Part shown: one piece after another, positions 21,675 through 31,558 of the stretch
Layout: the number at the start of each line of letters is the position of its first letter
How positions within the stretch are numbered: position 1 is the first letter of the stretch
Notes under the pieces: model-generated
Told to the model about the DNA's origin: nothing
What the model saw: only the letters and a program-made list of their open reading frames with translations
Database searches by the model: none
Assembly: GCF_001665835.1 (NCBI RefSeq)
Contig: NZ_LZSX01000073.1
Span: 1-64,000, forward strand
Direction: 5' to 3'
DNA length: 64,000 nucleotides
Origin: Mycobacterium colombiense
GTDB lineage: Bacteria; Actinomycetota; Actinomycetes; Mycobacteriales; Mycobacteriaceae
Program-made: the position numbers and the translations under genes

Positions 21675-22607
21675 ATGGCCGGCAACTCGCGTCGCCGTGG
21701 GGCGATCCGCAAAGAGGGCACCAAGAAGGGCCCGACCGTAGGTTCGGGCGGCCAGCGCCGCCGCGGCCTGGAAGGACGCGGCCCCACCCCGCCCGCGCAT
21801 ATGCGCCCGAACCACCCGGCAGCCAAGCGCGCCAAGGCCCAGAGCCGTCGGCCGGCGCGGGGCCGAACCGACGAAGCCGAGACCGTGCTGGGCCGCAACC
21901 CGGTGCTTGAATGCCTGCGCGCGGGGGTGCCGGCCACCGCGCTCTACGTGGCGCTGGGCACCGAGGCCGACGAACGGCTCACCGAATCCGTCACCCGCGC
22001 AGCCGATTTGGGAATCTCCATCCTCGAGGTACCGCGTACTGATCTGGACCGGATGACCAGCAACCACCTGCATCAGGGGATCGCATTGCAGGTGCCGCCC
22101 TACAACTACGCTCACCCCGACGATCTGGTTGCCGCCGCGCTCGCCTCGCCGCCGGCGCTGCTGGTCGCGCTGGACAACATCTCTGACCCCCGCAACCTGG
22201 GCGCCATCGTCCGTTCGGTGGCGGCGTTCGGCGGCCACGGGGTGCTGATCCCGCAGCGCCGGTCGGCCTCGGTGACGGCGGTGGCCTGGCGCACCAGCGC
22301 CGGGGCCGCGGCCCGCATCCCCGTGGCACGCGCCACGAATCTGAACAGGACACTGACGGATTGGGCCGGCCGCGGCCTGCGGGTGATCGGTCTGGACGCC
22401 GGCGGTGACACCACGCTCGACGACATCGACGGCACCGATCCGTTGGTGGTCGTCGTGGGCTCGGAAGGCAAGGGGCTGTCGCGGTTGGTGCGGCAGAACT
22501 GCGACGAAGTCGTGTCCATCCCGATGGCCGGAAACACCGAATCGCTGAACGCGTCGGTGGCCGCCGGGGTGGTGCTCGCCGAAATCACGCGCCAGCGCAG
22601 GGGTTAA
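21675..22607 (+). CDS. rlmB: 23S rRNA 2'-O-methyltransferase, TrmH/SpoU (RlmB-like)
   Basis: 310 residues, starting directly after the cysS stop. A basic N-terminal extension (1-65, many Arg/Lys) is followed by the RNA 2'-O-ribose methyltransferase substrate-binding domain (about 70-145, [11 protein letters not shown]) and the SPOUT catalytic domain with [26 protein letters not shown] and [16 protein letters not shown] (the three SpoU motifs, with the AdoMet-binding knot). The likely target is a 23S rRNA ribose, by analogy to RlmB (G2251 in E. coli). The exact site is inferred. Confidence 0.92.
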   Translation: MAGNSRRRGAIRKEGTKKGPTVGSGGQRRRGLEGRGPTPPAHMRPNHPAAKRAKAQSRRPARGRTDEAETVLGRNPVLECLRAGVPATALYVALGTEADERLTESVTRAADLGISILEVPRTDLDRMTSNHLHQGIALQVPPYNYAHPDDLVAAALASPPALLVALDNISDPRNLGAIVRSVAAFGGHGVLIPQRRSASVTAVAWRTSAGAAARIPVARATNLNRTLTDWAGRGLRVIGLDAGGDTTLDDIDGTDPLVVVVGSEGKGLSRLVRQNCDEVVSIPMAGNTESLNASVAAGVVLAEITRQRRG

Positions 22608-22612
22608 CGCCG

Positions 22613-23605
22613 GTGCCCGGCCGGCCCGCGCGCCTCGGTGCCGCGCTGGTAGTGGTGCTGCTGGCCGTCGCGCTGTGGCCGGCTGGCGTCGCCCGGGCCC
22701 AGGCGACCGACTTCGACTTGCAGGCCCACCGCGGGGGGCGGGGCGAGACCACCGAGGAGTCCCTGCGCGGGTTCGCTAAGGCGCTCGAATTGGGCGTCAG
22801 CACATTGGAACTCGACGTCGTCCTGACCAAGGACGGGCAACCGCTGGTGTGGCACGACCCGACGATCCAGGCCGAGAAGTGCGCCGACACGGCGCCCGCG
22901 TTGGCCGGCGACCTGCAGTACCCATACGTCGGCAAGCTCGTGCACGAGCTCACCCTGGCGCAGGTCGACACCCTGGACTGCGGCCGCCTGCTCGATGAGT
23001 ACCCCCGGGCCGAGGTGGTGCGGGGCAACAAGATAGCGACGCTGCCGCAGGTTTTCGCGCTCGCCGACTCCTACCGCGCCGACGGGATCCGCTACAACAT
23101 CGAAACCAAGGTGGAGGCCGACCGGCCCTGGACATCGGCCGAGCCGCAGGAGTTCGTCGACGTGATCCTGGCCGCGGTCAGGTCCGCGGGCAAGGTCGAC
23201 CAGGTGGAGATTCAGAGCTTCGACTGGCGCACCCTGCCGCTGGTGCGGCGCGCCGACCCGTCAATTCCGTTGGTGGCCCTGTACGACGGGCACACCTGGG
23301 CGCCGGACTCGCCCTGGCTGGCCGGCGAAAACCCCACGCTCATCGGTGATCCGCTGATCGGCGCGCGGATGGTGGGCGCCTGCATCGTCTCACCGGATTA
23401 TCAACTGGTCACCGCCCGGGAGTACGTCGACCGCGCACATGCGTTGGGGCTCAAGGTGATTCCATGGACGGTGGATGATGCCGCCGCCATGCGTCAGCAG
23501 ATCGGATACGGGGTCGACGGCATCATCACGGACTATCCGACGCTGCTGCGCGGCGTGCTCGCCGAACTGGCGATGCCGTTGCCGCCCGCCTACCGGCGGG
23601 GCTAG
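22613..23605 (+). CDS. Secreted glycerophosphodiester phosphodiesterase
   Basis: 330 residues, GTG start. A cleavable signal peptide (about 1-28, hydrophobic core then VARAQA) leads to a GDPD TIM-barrel: QAHRGGRGETTEESL (catalytic HRG ... E), LELDVVLTKDGQPLVWHDP (metal Glu/Asp and second His) and a C-terminal LKVIPWTVDD. Hydrolyses deacylated phospholipid head groups outside the cell, probably for glycerol phosphate recovery. It sits 5 bases after the methyltransferase but is functionally unrelated. Its TAG stop overlaps the stop of the opposite gene within CTAG. Confidence 0.88.
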   Translation: MPGRPARLGAALVVVLLAVALWPAGVARAQATDFDLQAHRGGRGETTEESLRGFAKALELGVSTLELDVVLTKDGQPLVWHDPTIQAEKCADTAPALAGDLQYPYVGKLVHELTLAQVDTLDCGRLLDEYPRAEVVRGNKIATLPQVFALADSYRADGIRYNIETKVEADRPWTSAEPQEFVDVILAAVRSAGKVDQVEIQSFDWRTLPLVRRADPSIPLVALYDGHTWAPDSPWLAGENPTLIGDPLIGARMVGACIVSPDYQLVTAREYVDRAHALGLKVIPWTVDDAAAMRQQIGYGVDGIITDYPTLLRGVLAELAMPLPPAYRRG

Positions 23606-25011
23606 CGGGCGACGCTGCCGGCCAGGTCGCCGTTGTCGACAGCCGGCTGTTCGTCGCCGCGTCGCGGTCGGCGAAGGTTCGCGCACGCGGCCCGCCACAT
23701 CATGCCCGGGCGCAGCAGCCGGGAAGCGGGATCGATGAGCGCGGTGACCTTGAAGAACCGATCGGCGGCGACGGGGTCGTATTCGGTCGCGGTGAGTATG
23801 CGGTCGATGTACGCGTTGAGCAGCCGGGTGAGCAGCGGTGGCGTGCCCTCGATCTCGGGCAGGCACAGGTCCGGGTTGGCCGACAGCTCCCACGCCTGGC
23901 GGATCGGCACCGCGGCGGCCCGGAAGAATCGCCGCGCCAAATCCTCTGTGCCCTCAGACAAGCAGTCGCGCAGCGCCACCGCCTCCAGCGCGGCGACCGT
24001 CATGCCCTGACCGTAGATCGGGTTGAAGCTGCATATCGCGTCGCCCATCACCAGCAGGCCTTCCGGGAAGCGTTGCATCTTGTCGTAGCGGCGCCACTGG
24101 CTGGTCGGCTGACCGTGCCGGGTGGGCTCGCCGATGGGTTCGGCGGCCCTGACCGCGGCCAGCAGATGGGCCGGTGCGCAGTCCTCGACGAACTCGCACA
24201 TCGATGCCAGGTCCGGCTGCGGCCCGTGGCCCGCGATGCCGTACACGGTGAGCATCCAGGTGTCGTTCTCCGAGCGCAACATGCCCAGCCCGCGCGGACG
24301 GCCCGGCACTGCTCCGATGATGAAACCGAATTCATGCACGGCGTCCGGCGCCATGCGCAGGCGCTGGCTCACGTAGGTCAGCTGAACCGGCACATGTACC
24401 TCGGCCGGGCGCTGGTAGCCCAGGGCGGTCAGCCACGCCGGGGTGCGCGCGCCGCGCCCGGTGGCATCGAGCACCAGGTCCGCGCTCAGCGTGACGTCGT
24501 CGCGGGTGCGACGGTCGACCACCCGGGCGCCGGTCACCCGGCGGCGGTCTGATGTCGTGGTCAAGTCCACGATGTCGTGCTCGTCGAGCAGCGTGACGGT
24601 GGGGATCCGGCGCAGTCGCGCTCGGACATGCTCTTCGAGGAACGGCCGGGTGGCCAGATAGGCGGCGAACGAGGGGGCGACCCCCGAACGCACCATCAGG
24701 TGGTCGCCCAAGCGGTAGTACAGCTGCGAGAGATCACGGCCATCCAGGTGATGTGCGCCGTCGATGACCATCGCATCGAGGACGCCGGGGAACAATTCCT
24801 CGAGCACCAGGGCACCACGGGGCAGCAGGCCGTGCAGGTGACGACCCTGCGGCACACCGCGGCGAGCGCAGGCCGTGTCGGGAGGGATGTCGGGCAGCGG
24901 ATCGCGCTCCACCACCGTGACCGTGCCGAAGAACTCGCTGAGCGATCGCGCGGCCACCAGACCGGCCATGCTCGCTCCCAGTACCACCGCGTGATTGCCG
25001 ATCCTTGCCAT
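23602..25011 (-). CDS. FAD-dependent oxidoreductase (squalene-epoxidase/halogenase-like)
   Basis: 469 residues. The N-terminal FAD-binding Rossmann motif VVLGASMAGLVAARSL (residues 8-23), a mid LVLDATGRGARTPAWL segment and the second FAD motif LLVMGDAICSFNPIYGQGMTVAA (GD motif) mark the PHBH-type flavoprotein class. This subgroup includes FAD monooxygenases and putative halogenases of actinobacteria. Substrate unknown. No reductase or synthase partner is adjacent. No counterpart is known to me at this point in M. tuberculosis. Divergent from the large LuxR regulator across 170 bases, which may control it. Confidence 0.85.
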   Translation of the reverse strand: MARIGNHAVVLGASMAGLVAARSLSEFFGTVTVVERDPLPDIPPDTACARRGVPQGRHLHGLLPRGALVLEELFPGVLDAMVIDGAHHLDGRDLSQLYYRLGDHLMVRSGVAPSFAAYLATRPFLEEHVRARLRRIPTVTLLDEHDIVDLTTTSDRRRVTGARVVDRRTRDDVTLSADLVLDATGRGARTPAWLTALGYQRPAEVHVPVQLTYVSQRLRMAPDAVHEFGFIIGAVPGRPRGLGMLRSENDTWMLTVYGIAGHGPQPDLASMCEFVEDCAPAHLLAAVRAAEPIGEPTRHGQPTSQWRRYDKMQRFPEGLLVMGDAICSFNPIYGQGMTVAALEAVALRDCLSEGTEDLARRFFRAAAVPIRQAWELSANPDLCLPEIEGTPPLLTRLLNAYIDRILTATEYDPVAADRFFKVTALIDPASRLLRPGMMWRAACANLRRPRRGDEQPAVDNGDLAGSVAR

Positions 25012-25180
25012 AGCCCACCGCCTGTGCTGAGCGCGTACCCGACGAAAACCATGCTCATGGCCCGGAACGGAGGCTGGCAGCGTAGTCGACTACGCCATTG
25101 CCACGGGGCGGCCACTCGCGAGACCGGCGAACGCCGGCAAAGCGGCCCGGGCGGTGCTCGCGCCCCGTTATATTCGCCGA

Positions 25181-27823
25181 ATGATCTGCGCCGAGCCGCT
25201 GGCCGGGCGCGCCAGCGAATTGGGAATCATTCGCCGCGCCCTGGGTGCGGGCGCCAAGCACGCGGGCGTGGTGATCGCCGGGGCCCCCGGAGTGGGCAAG
25301 ACCTGGCTGGCCCACGAAGTGCTGCGGCGCGCCGAGACGTCCGGGGAGCGGACCAGGTGGATCGTCGGCACCGACTCGGCGCAGGCGCTGCCGCTCGGCG
25401 CGTTCATCGGGTCGATGACCGAGGCTCTGAATGAGGTGCAGTCGGATCCGCTGGCCGATGTGCGACGGGTGATCAATTCATTTGTCGCGCAGCAGCGTCA
25501 ACGCCGTGTGCTGATCGGGGTCGACGACGCGCACCTGTTGGACGGATTGTCCGCGATGGTCGTCCACCAGTTGGCGCAGTCGGGTGGGGTCCGGCTGGTG
25601 GTCACCGTACGCATCGGCCTCGACGAACCGGACGCGGTGACGGCGCTGTGGAAAGACGGGCTGTTGGAAAGGCTTGATCTCAAACCGTTTTCGGCCGCGA
25701 CGACACGCGAGGTCATCGAGAGCAAGCTGGACGGTCCGGTCGATGCGCGCAGCGCGGCGCGGTTCCAGAAGCTGACCGGTGGCAACGCGCTGTTCCTGCG
25801 GCAGCTGCTGGCGGACCAGGTGGCCGCCGGGCGGATGCATAAGACGGCCGGGGTATGGATGTGGGACGGCGACGTTGCGGTCTCGGCGAGCCTGTCCGAC
25901 ACGGTGGGCCGTCAGATGGGGCGGCTCAGCCCGGAGGTGGCGATGGTGATCGACACGTTGTCGCAGTGTGAGCCGCTGGCCGTCGAGGTGCTGTGCGATT
26001 TGGCGCGGCGCAGCGACCTGGCGGCGGCCGAGCGGATGGGCCTGGTCAGCATCGAACGCACCGGCGCCGGGTTGACGGCCAGACTTGCCCACCCGCTGTT
26101 CGGTGAGCTGCGCCGGGCGAGCGCCGGCGAGCTGTATCTGTCGGAAATTCGCGGCAGGCTGGCGGCGCGGCTATGCGACGCCGGCGACGCCGACATACAG
26201 GCCACGGTGCGCCGCGCGTTGCTGCGCCTGGAGTCGGACCTCGATCCCGACCCCGGGCTGTACCTGGAATCGGCGCGGCATGCGATGACCCTGCTGGATC
26301 TGGACCTGGCCGACCGGTTCGCCACCGCCGCAACGGAAGCCGGTGCGCCCGGGGCGGCGGGGGTGCGCGCCATGAACCTGGCGCTGCTGGGGCGGGGCGA
26401 GCCGGCCGAGTCGGCGCTGCGCGCGATGGCCGACGGCGACCTGCCCGACGCCCATCACTGGGCGACCGTGCGGGCGGCCAACCTGATGTGGAATCTCTTC
26501 GATCCCAACGGCGCGGTCGAGATCCTCGATGGGCTTGCCGCGCTTGATTCCGAGACCCCCGCCCAGCGAGCGGAGCGGTTGGCCGTGCAGGCGTGCCTGG
26601 ATGCGGTGGCGGCGCGCTGCGAAACCGCGGCCGCAAATGCCCGGGCCGCCTTGGGTTTCCCTGACCTGCCCGGCTTCCATAGGATGATGGCCTCGCTCGC
26701 GCTGATCATGGCGATGGGGGCGCTGGGTCAGGTCGATGAGCTCACCGGCGTGGCGGAGCAGACGCTGCGGCGTGCGACGACGTCGTTTCAGGCATCGCAT
26801 ATGCGGTTCTGGTTCGGCGCCGTCTACGGCCGCGCCTGCCGGCTGACCGGTCGGATCGACGAATTTGTCAGCACGGCAGGGCAACTGGCCGAATCATCCC
26901 GTGACATCCCCGGCCTGGCGTACGCCAACCTGGCGCTACTTTCGGGCACCGCCGAGCTGGCTCGCGGCGCCGTCGCCGAGGCGGCCCGGCTGGTGCACGA
27001 GGCGGTGGCCGGGGTGCAAACACACTATGTGACAACCGGTTTGCGACCAGCGAGCTATTTCGCGTTGGCCGAGGCGCACGCCAAGCTCGGGCAGGCCTTC
27101 GATGCGAACGACGCGGCCGCCGCGGCGCGGTCCTGCGTGCCCGCCGACTTTCTGTTCATGCACACCGGCCTGTCCCTGGCCGAGGGGTGGGCGATGGCGG
27201 CGAGCGGCCGGCTGGGCGAGGCCGTGGCATCCGTAACGGAAGCGGCGCGACTGGCCCGCGACCGTGGCCAGCCCACCCACGAGCTGGCCTGCATCCAGGC
27301 GGCGGCGCAATGGGGCGACGGCGCGCAGGCGCCGCGGGCGCGGGAGCTGGCCGGCGCGTTGTCGCTGCCGCTGGCCGACGCCGTCGCATCGCACGCGGTG
27401 GCGTTGTCGGCCCGCGATGGGGACGGCCTGCTGGCGGCCTCGGCGGCGTACCGGGGGATCGGTGATCGGGTCGCGGCCGCCGATGCGGCGGCGCAGGCTT
27501 CCGTGGTGTTCGACGAACACCAACACCATCGCCGCGGGCTGTACGCCGCGGCGGTGGCCAGGGAACTGGCCGATGAGTGCGGTGGCTTGCACACGCCGGC
27601 GCTGCACACCCCGACGGGCCTGAAGTTGTCCGGCCGGCAGCGCGCCGTCGTCGAACTCGTGGTGGCCGGCCTGTCCAATCGTGAAATCGCGGAGAAGCTG
27701 GTGATGTCGGTGCGCACCGTGGAGGGCCACGTGTACCGGGCCTGCCAGCGGGTGGGGGCGCAGTCGCGCGAGGAGCTGGCGTCCATCATCCGATCGGGCC
27801 CCTGCGGCTCGCCCGCGATCTAG
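25181..27823 (+). CDS. Large ATP-binding LuxR-family regulator (LAL type)
   Basis: 880 residues from ATG 25181 (an earlier in-frame start at 25154 is possible). An N-terminal AAA-type ATPase has Walker A GAPGVGKT (about 36-43) and Walker B VLIGVDDAHLL (about 110-120). A long TPR-like alpha-helical middle (about 300-780) is followed by a C-terminal LuxR helix-turn-helix (LSNREIAEKLVMSVRTVEGHV, about 830-855). LAL proteins are signal-dependent activators; the inducer here is unknown. The divergent FAD oxidoreductase is a candidate target. Convergent with arsB: stops overlap within CTAG. Confidence 0.88.
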   Translation: MICAEPLAGRASELGIIRRALGAGAKHAGVVIAGAPGVGKTWLAHEVLRRAETSGERTRWIVGTDSAQALPLGAFIGSMTEALNEVQSDPLADVRRVINSFVAQQRQRRVLIGVDDAHLLDGLSAMVVHQLAQSGGVRLVVTVRIGLDEPDAVTALWKDGLLERLDLKPFSAATTREVIESKLDGPVDARSAARFQKLTGGNALFLRQLLADQVAAGRMHKTAGVWMWDGDVAVSASLSDTVGRQMGRLSPEVAMVIDTLSQCEPLAVEVLCDLARRSDLAAAERMGLVSIERTGAGLTARLAHPLFGELRRASAGELYLSEIRGRLAARLCDAGDADIQATVRRALLRLESDLDPDPGLYLESARHAMTLLDLDLADRFATAATEAGAPGAAGVRAMNLALLGRGEPAESALRAMADGDLPDAHHWATVRAANLMWNLFDPNGAVEILDGLAALDSETPAQRAERLAVQACLDAVAARCETAAANARAALGFPDLPGFHRMMASLALIMAMGALGQVDELTGVAEQTLRRATTSFQASHMRFWFGAVYGRACRLTGRIDEFVSTAGQLAESSRDIPGLAYANLALLSGTAELARGAVAEAARLVHEAVAGVQTHYVTTGLRPASYFALAEAHAKLGQAFDANDAAAAARSCVPADFLFMHTGLSLAEGWAMAASGRLGEAVASVTEAARLARDRGQPTHELACIQAAAQWGDGAQAPRARELAGALSLPLADAVASHAVALSARDGDGLLAASAAYRGIGDRVAAADAAAQASVVFDEHQHHRRGLYAAAVARELADECGGLHTPALHTPTGLKLSGRQRAVVELVVAGLSNREIAEKLVMSVRTVEGHVYRACQRVGAQSREELASIIRSGPCGSPAI

Positions 27824-29061
27824 AGACCCAGCAGCCGCGCCGAGGCCCACAGCGCGAGCACCGCCACCGCGAGCGAGGCGGGCACCGTGCACACGCCGAG
27901 GCGGGTGTATTCGCCGACACCGGCGTCGACGTCGTGCTGCCGTAACACGCGCCGCCACAACAGGTTTGACAGCGAACCGACGTAGGTCAGGTTGGGGCCG
28001 ATGTTCACCCCGATCAGCACGGCCAACACCGCCACCGGCCCACTCGGCGCCACCAGCGGCAGCAGCACCAGCGTCGCGGGCAGGTTGTTGACGACGTTGG
28101 CCAGCACGGCGGCTATCGCGGCGATGGCGAGCAACGCCGGCAGGGCCGAACCCGACGGCAGCACCGCCGACATCGCCCGGTCCATCCCGTTGAGCATGAC
28201 CGCTTGCACCACGACGCCCAGCGCCAGCACGAACACCAGAAAAGACACATTCACCGAGCGCACGATGTCGGACACCGAGGTGTGCCGGTGGCGCAGGCTG
28301 CGCACCGCCAGGACGACGGCGCCGCACAGCGCCACCCAGGCCGGCGCGATCCCCACTGACTGGGCGACCGCGAACCCGGCCAGCGTCAGCGCGACGACCA
28401 CCAACACGAACACTGGCGGGCGCGGCGGCGCGCCCAGCTGCTCCGGGTCCGGCTGCACCCGCAGGTCCTTGGCGAAGAACCACCGGAAGATCAGGTAGAG
28501 GACGGCCACCGCGCCCACCCACGGCGCCGCCATCACCAGAGTGAACTTGGTGAACGAGATGTTGGCGGTGTGGAAGGCCAGCAGGTTGGTCAGGTTCGAC
28601 ACCGGCAGCAACAGCGAGGCGCCGTTGGCCAGATGCGCCGTGGCGTAGGCGTACGGCCGCACCCGGGTGCGCTGTCGCCGCACGGCCGCCAGCACCACCG
28701 GGGTCAGCAACACCACGGCGGCGTCCAGGCTCAGCACCGCGGTGATCACCGAGGCGATGACGAACACCCGCCGCAGCAGGCCGCCCGACCCCACCCGTCC
28801 CCGCGTGATCGCCGCGCCGGCGGCCTCGAACAGGCCCTCGTCGTCGCACAGCTTGGCCAGCACCAGCACCGCACCCAGGAACGCCACCACGCCGGACAGG
28901 TCGGCGACCTGTCTCGCCGCCTGGTGCACCGAGATCGCGCCGACCGCGACCAGGATAAGGGCCGCAGGGACGGCCGCCAGCGCCTCGGGCCAGCCCCCGG
29001 GGCGCACGACGGCGAACGCCAGGACAACAGCAAGCAGCAACAGCGCAAGCGTCAGGGCCAA
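27820..29061 (-). CDS. arsB2: ArsB/NhaD-type anion permease (Rv3578 homologue)
   Basis: 413 residues if the TTG at 29061 is the start. That gives the same length as the M. tuberculosis protein as I remember it and begins right at the first helix; the open frame runs to 29187 but would then overlap the metallo-hydrolase gene. About eleven transmembrane helices of the ion transporter superfamily are present, with VVNNLPATLVLLPL and GVNIGPNLTYVGSLSN repeats typical of ArsB. Annotated as an arsenite pump, but no arsR, arsC or arsenic operator lies nearby, so the substrate is uncertain. Downstream of the hydrolase gene by 13 bases. Confidence 0.82.
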   Translation of the reverse strand: MALTLALLLLAVVLAFAVVRPGGWPEALAAVPAALILVAVGAISVHQAARQVADLSGVVAFLGAVLVLAKLCDDEGLFEAAGAAITRGRVGSGGLLRRVFVIASVITAVLSLDAAVVLLTPVVLAAVRRQRTRVRPYAYATAHLANGASLLLPVSNLTNLLAFHTANISFTKFTLVMAAPWVGAVAVLYLIFRWFFAKDLRVQPDPEQLGAPPRPPVFVLVVVALTLAGFAVAQSVGIAPAWVALCGAVVLAVRSLRHRHTSVSDIVRSVNVSFLVFVLALGVVVQAVMLNGMDRAMSAVLPSGSALPALLAIAAIAAVLANVVNNLPATLVLLPLVAPSGPVAVLAVLIGVNIGPNLTYVGSLSNLLWRRVLRQHDVDAGVGEYTRLGVCTVPASLAVAVLALWASARLLGL

Positions 29062-29074
29062 CGTCAGAACCGCT

Positions 29075-29992
29075 TCACTGCCAAGGGTTTTCGCGCCGCC
29101 AGACCGTGGGCAGGTGCACCGCGACGCCGTCCTGTGCGGCCAGCTCGTCGAGGATGCCGACGGAGACGTCCAGGTCATCACCCGCATAGGGCAAGGCGCG
29201 CAACGGTTTTGTCAGCGGGCGGAAGAAGTCGTCCCAGTGGATGAGGATCACCCGGCGCGCCCCCACCGCGCGCACGGTCTCGGTCCAGTAGTCGACCAGG
29301 TATGACCGCGGCTGCAGCCCCAGCTGCCCGACGGACAGGTACACGGCGTCGGCGCGGTGGCCGGCCAGGGCGCCCCTGACGAAGCCGGCACTGCCCTGGA
29401 TCAGCAGCCGCCGGTCGGTGGACAGGTGGTGCACCAGCGTCGACCAGGATTCCCCGCAGCGGTACGCCGACGCCTTCACCGGCGGGGTCACCGGCTCGTC
29501 GATGACGCCGGGGAACCGGTCGGGCGGGCAGTGATGCGATTCGATCAGGGTGACGTCGTAGGCGCCCAACCGAATCGGTTCGCCGTCGACCGCGACGACG
29601 ATCCGGTTCTCCGGCAGCCCGTACCCGCGCCCGACGTTGGCCGCGGACTGCCCGCCGACCAGCTGCGCGCCGGTGCGATCGGCGACCAGGGCGGAGTCCA
29701 GCACGTGGTCGATGTGGGTGTGCACCGGAATGACCGCCGCCAGCCGCGAGACCTTGGCCCGGGCAAGGCATCCGTCGACGCGCGCCGGCGAGGGCGCCAC
29801 CTTGCCGGCCGCGATCCTGGCCAGGCTCGGCCGGGAGAAGTAGCCGTCGGTCATCAACGCCGACGAGCCGTCGTCGATCAGCAGGGTCGCCACACCCATC
29901 CAGGTCACCGAGGGCGCGTTGGCCTGGGCGGCGGGCGCGTTGAACCGGTCCGCATACCGCGCGATGTCGGGCCGCCCAAGTTTCAGCCGCAT
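29075..29992 (-). CDS. Metallo-beta-lactamase-fold hydrolase (Rv3577 homologue)
   Basis: 305 residues. The metal-binding signature HTHIDHVLD (HxHxDH, about residues 91-96) is followed by further likely ligands SHHCPP and HWDD. The core strand and helix order is that of lactonase/UlaG-like hydrolases. No signal peptide is clear (an internal VTWMGVATLLIDDG strand begins the fold). Substrate unknown. The start shares one base with the pxpA stop, and arsB follows, forming a pxpA-hydrolase-arsB run. Confidence 0.85.
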   Translation of the reverse strand: MRLKLGRPDIARYADRFNAPAAQANAPSVTWMGVATLLIDDGSSALMTDGYFSRPSLARIAAGKVAPSPARVDGCLARAKVSRLAAVIPVHTHIDHVLDSALVADRTGAQLVGGQSAANVGRGYGLPENRIVVAVDGEPIRLGAYDVTLIESHHCPPDRFPGVIDEPVTPPVKASAYRCGESWSTLVHHLSTDRRLLIQGSAGFVRGALAGHRADAVYLSVGQLGLQPRSYLVDYWTETVRAVGARRVILIHWDDFFRPLTKPLRALPYAGDDLDVSVGILDELAAQDGVAVHLPTVWRRENPWQ

Positions 29993-30750
29993 CAGCAGAA
30001 GGCCCCGATCTCGATGCCGGACGCCTCGAGGCGGTCGCGAACGGCGGTGGCGATCTGCACGGCTCCCGGCGAATCACCATGCACGCAAACGGATTCCGCC
30101 GTCATAGCAAGCTGCGTGCCGTCGGTCGCGGTGATCTGCCCCGAGGTGACCATGGCGGCCACCCGGTCGGCGATCTCCGCCGGGTCGTGCAGCACCGCGC
30201 CCTGCTCCCGGCGGGAAACCAGCCGGCCGTCGGGCCGATAGGCCCGGTCGGCTAAAGCCTCTGCCACCGTGCGTAACTCGCGGCGGGCGGCTTCGTCGAA
30301 AAAAGCCGAGCCCGCCATGCCCAGCACCGGCAACCCGGCGTCCACCAGACGCACCGCCTCGGCCACGGCGGCGGCCTGTTCGGGATGGGTCACGATTGTG
30401 TTGTACAGCGCGCCATGTGGTTTGACGTAGGACACCGACGAGCCGGCCGCGTGCGCCAGCGCCTGCAGCGCGCCGATCTGATACACCACGTCGGCGATAA
30501 GGTCCTCGGCGGCGACGTCGATGAAGCGCCTGCCGAACCCGGCCAGGTCGCGATAGCTCACCTGCGCCCCGATGCGGACCCCACGCGCGGCGGCCGACCG
30601 GCATACCCGCAGCAGGCCCGCGGGGTCGCCGGCATGAAAGCCGCACGCGACGTTGGCGCTCGTGACGATGCCGAGCATGGCGTCGTCGTCACCCAGGCGC
30701 CAGACGCCGAAGCCCTCGCCCAGGTCGGCGTTAAGGTCGATACCGGCCAC
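29992..30750 (-). CDS. pxpA: 5-oxoprolinase subunit A (LamB/YcsF family)
   Basis: 252 residues, GTG start. Family signature [11 protein letters not shown] at residues 5-15, then [11 protein letters not shown] and [10 protein letters not shown]. PxpA works with PxpB and PxpC to cleave 5-oxoproline (pyroglutamate) to glutamate using ATP. No pxpB or pxpC is next to it, so either they lie elsewhere or this copy is an orphan. Leads the pxpA-hydrolase-arsB run. Confidence 0.92.
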   Translation of the reverse strand: MAGIDLNADLGEGFGVWRLGDDDAMLGIVTSANVACGFHAGDPAGLLRVCRSAAARGVRIGAQVSYRDLAGFGRRFIDVAAEDLIADVVYQIGALQALAHAAGSSVSYVKPHGALYNTIVTHPEQAAAVAEAVRLVDAGLPVLGMAGSAFFDEAARRELRTVAEALADRAYRPDGRLVSRREQGAVLHDPAEIADRVAAMVTSGQITATDGTQLAMTAESVCVHGDSPGAVQIATAVRDRLEASGIEIGAFC

Positions 30751-30811
30751 CCGCCCAGCTTATGGGGGCGCAGTCGCGCCGGCCTAGGCGAGGAGGCCGT
30801 GCGGCGCCCGG

Positions 30812-31522
30812 CTACTGCGTGGTGACCTTGGCCGCGATCTGCTGGGCGAGGTCGACCGCGGACCCGCCGGGCAGGAAGGAGCCGCAGGTGGCGACGTCGA
30901 TGACGACGTTGTTGCGCGCGGTCAGCGCCCGCTGGCAAGTCCAGCCGTCGCTGCTGTCCTGAACTTCGGACGTGCTGAGGGTGCCCTCGACCTTGTGGGC
31001 CTCGCCTACCGCCCACACGATTTCGGGCTTGCCCGTGGGACGTTCGGAAAACTTGCGATTGGCGCAGGCGAACCACCGTCGCACCGAGGCGTCGTAGAAC
31101 GTGTTGGCCTTCCGCGCGGACGGGTAGGCGATCACGGCCTGGATGGCGGAGTCGTTGCGGACCGCCGGGTCATCGAAGTTGTCGTCGAAGCGCTGGCCAC
31201 GCATCGCGGTCCAGCCGGTGTCCGCGTAAACGGCCGCCTGGGCCGGGCCGTCCATTGCCAGGCAGTTCTTGTCGCTGAACGTCGAGCTCCAGTCCCACAT
31301 GTCCTGCACGCCGTAGCGGAGCCGCATCCCCGCGCTGAGCAGGGAGTTGATCTGGTCCTTGTCGAGCAGCAGCCCATCGAGAGCCGCGGCGGTCAGCGGG
31401 GTCTGGGGCACTGGGCCGGAGGTGTCCGCGGGCGACGCGCGGCCGCCGACGACGGTGGTGCAGCCGGCCGTGAGGGCGCACACCGCCGCAAGCGCCAGGA
31501 ACGCGATTCGCCCGCGCACCAC
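30812..31522 (-). CDS. lppH: Lipoprotein LppH (PknH-like sensor domain)
   Basis: 236 residues, GTG start behind a strong ribosome site (GGGAGG). Lipobox LTAGC with Cys21. The mature part (about 40-235) is the PknH-like extracellular sensor domain, with paired cysteines (NCLAMDG, FACANR, WTCQRAL, VATCGSF) and conserved tryptophans. Paralogous to other mycobacterial Lpp/Lpq sensor lipoproteins. The ligand is unknown. In M. tuberculosis Rv3576 is next to Rv3575c, the same order as here, but here a metal-transport remnant is inserted between. Confidence 0.9.
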   Translation of the reverse strand: MVRGRIAFLALAAVCALTAGCTTVVGGRASPADTSGPVPQTPLTAAALDGLLLDKDQINSLLSAGMRLRYGVQDMWDWSSTFSDKNCLAMDGPAQAAVYADTGWTAMRGQRFDDNFDDPAVRNDSAIQAVIAYPSARKANTFYDASVRRWFACANRKFSERPTGKPEIVWAVGEAHKVEGTLSTSEVQDSSDGWTCQRALTARNNVVIDVATCGSFLPGGSAVDLAQQIAAKVTTQ

Positions 31523-31558
31523 TGCCTCCCGGACGTGGGGCCAATGTGTGCAACCAGC

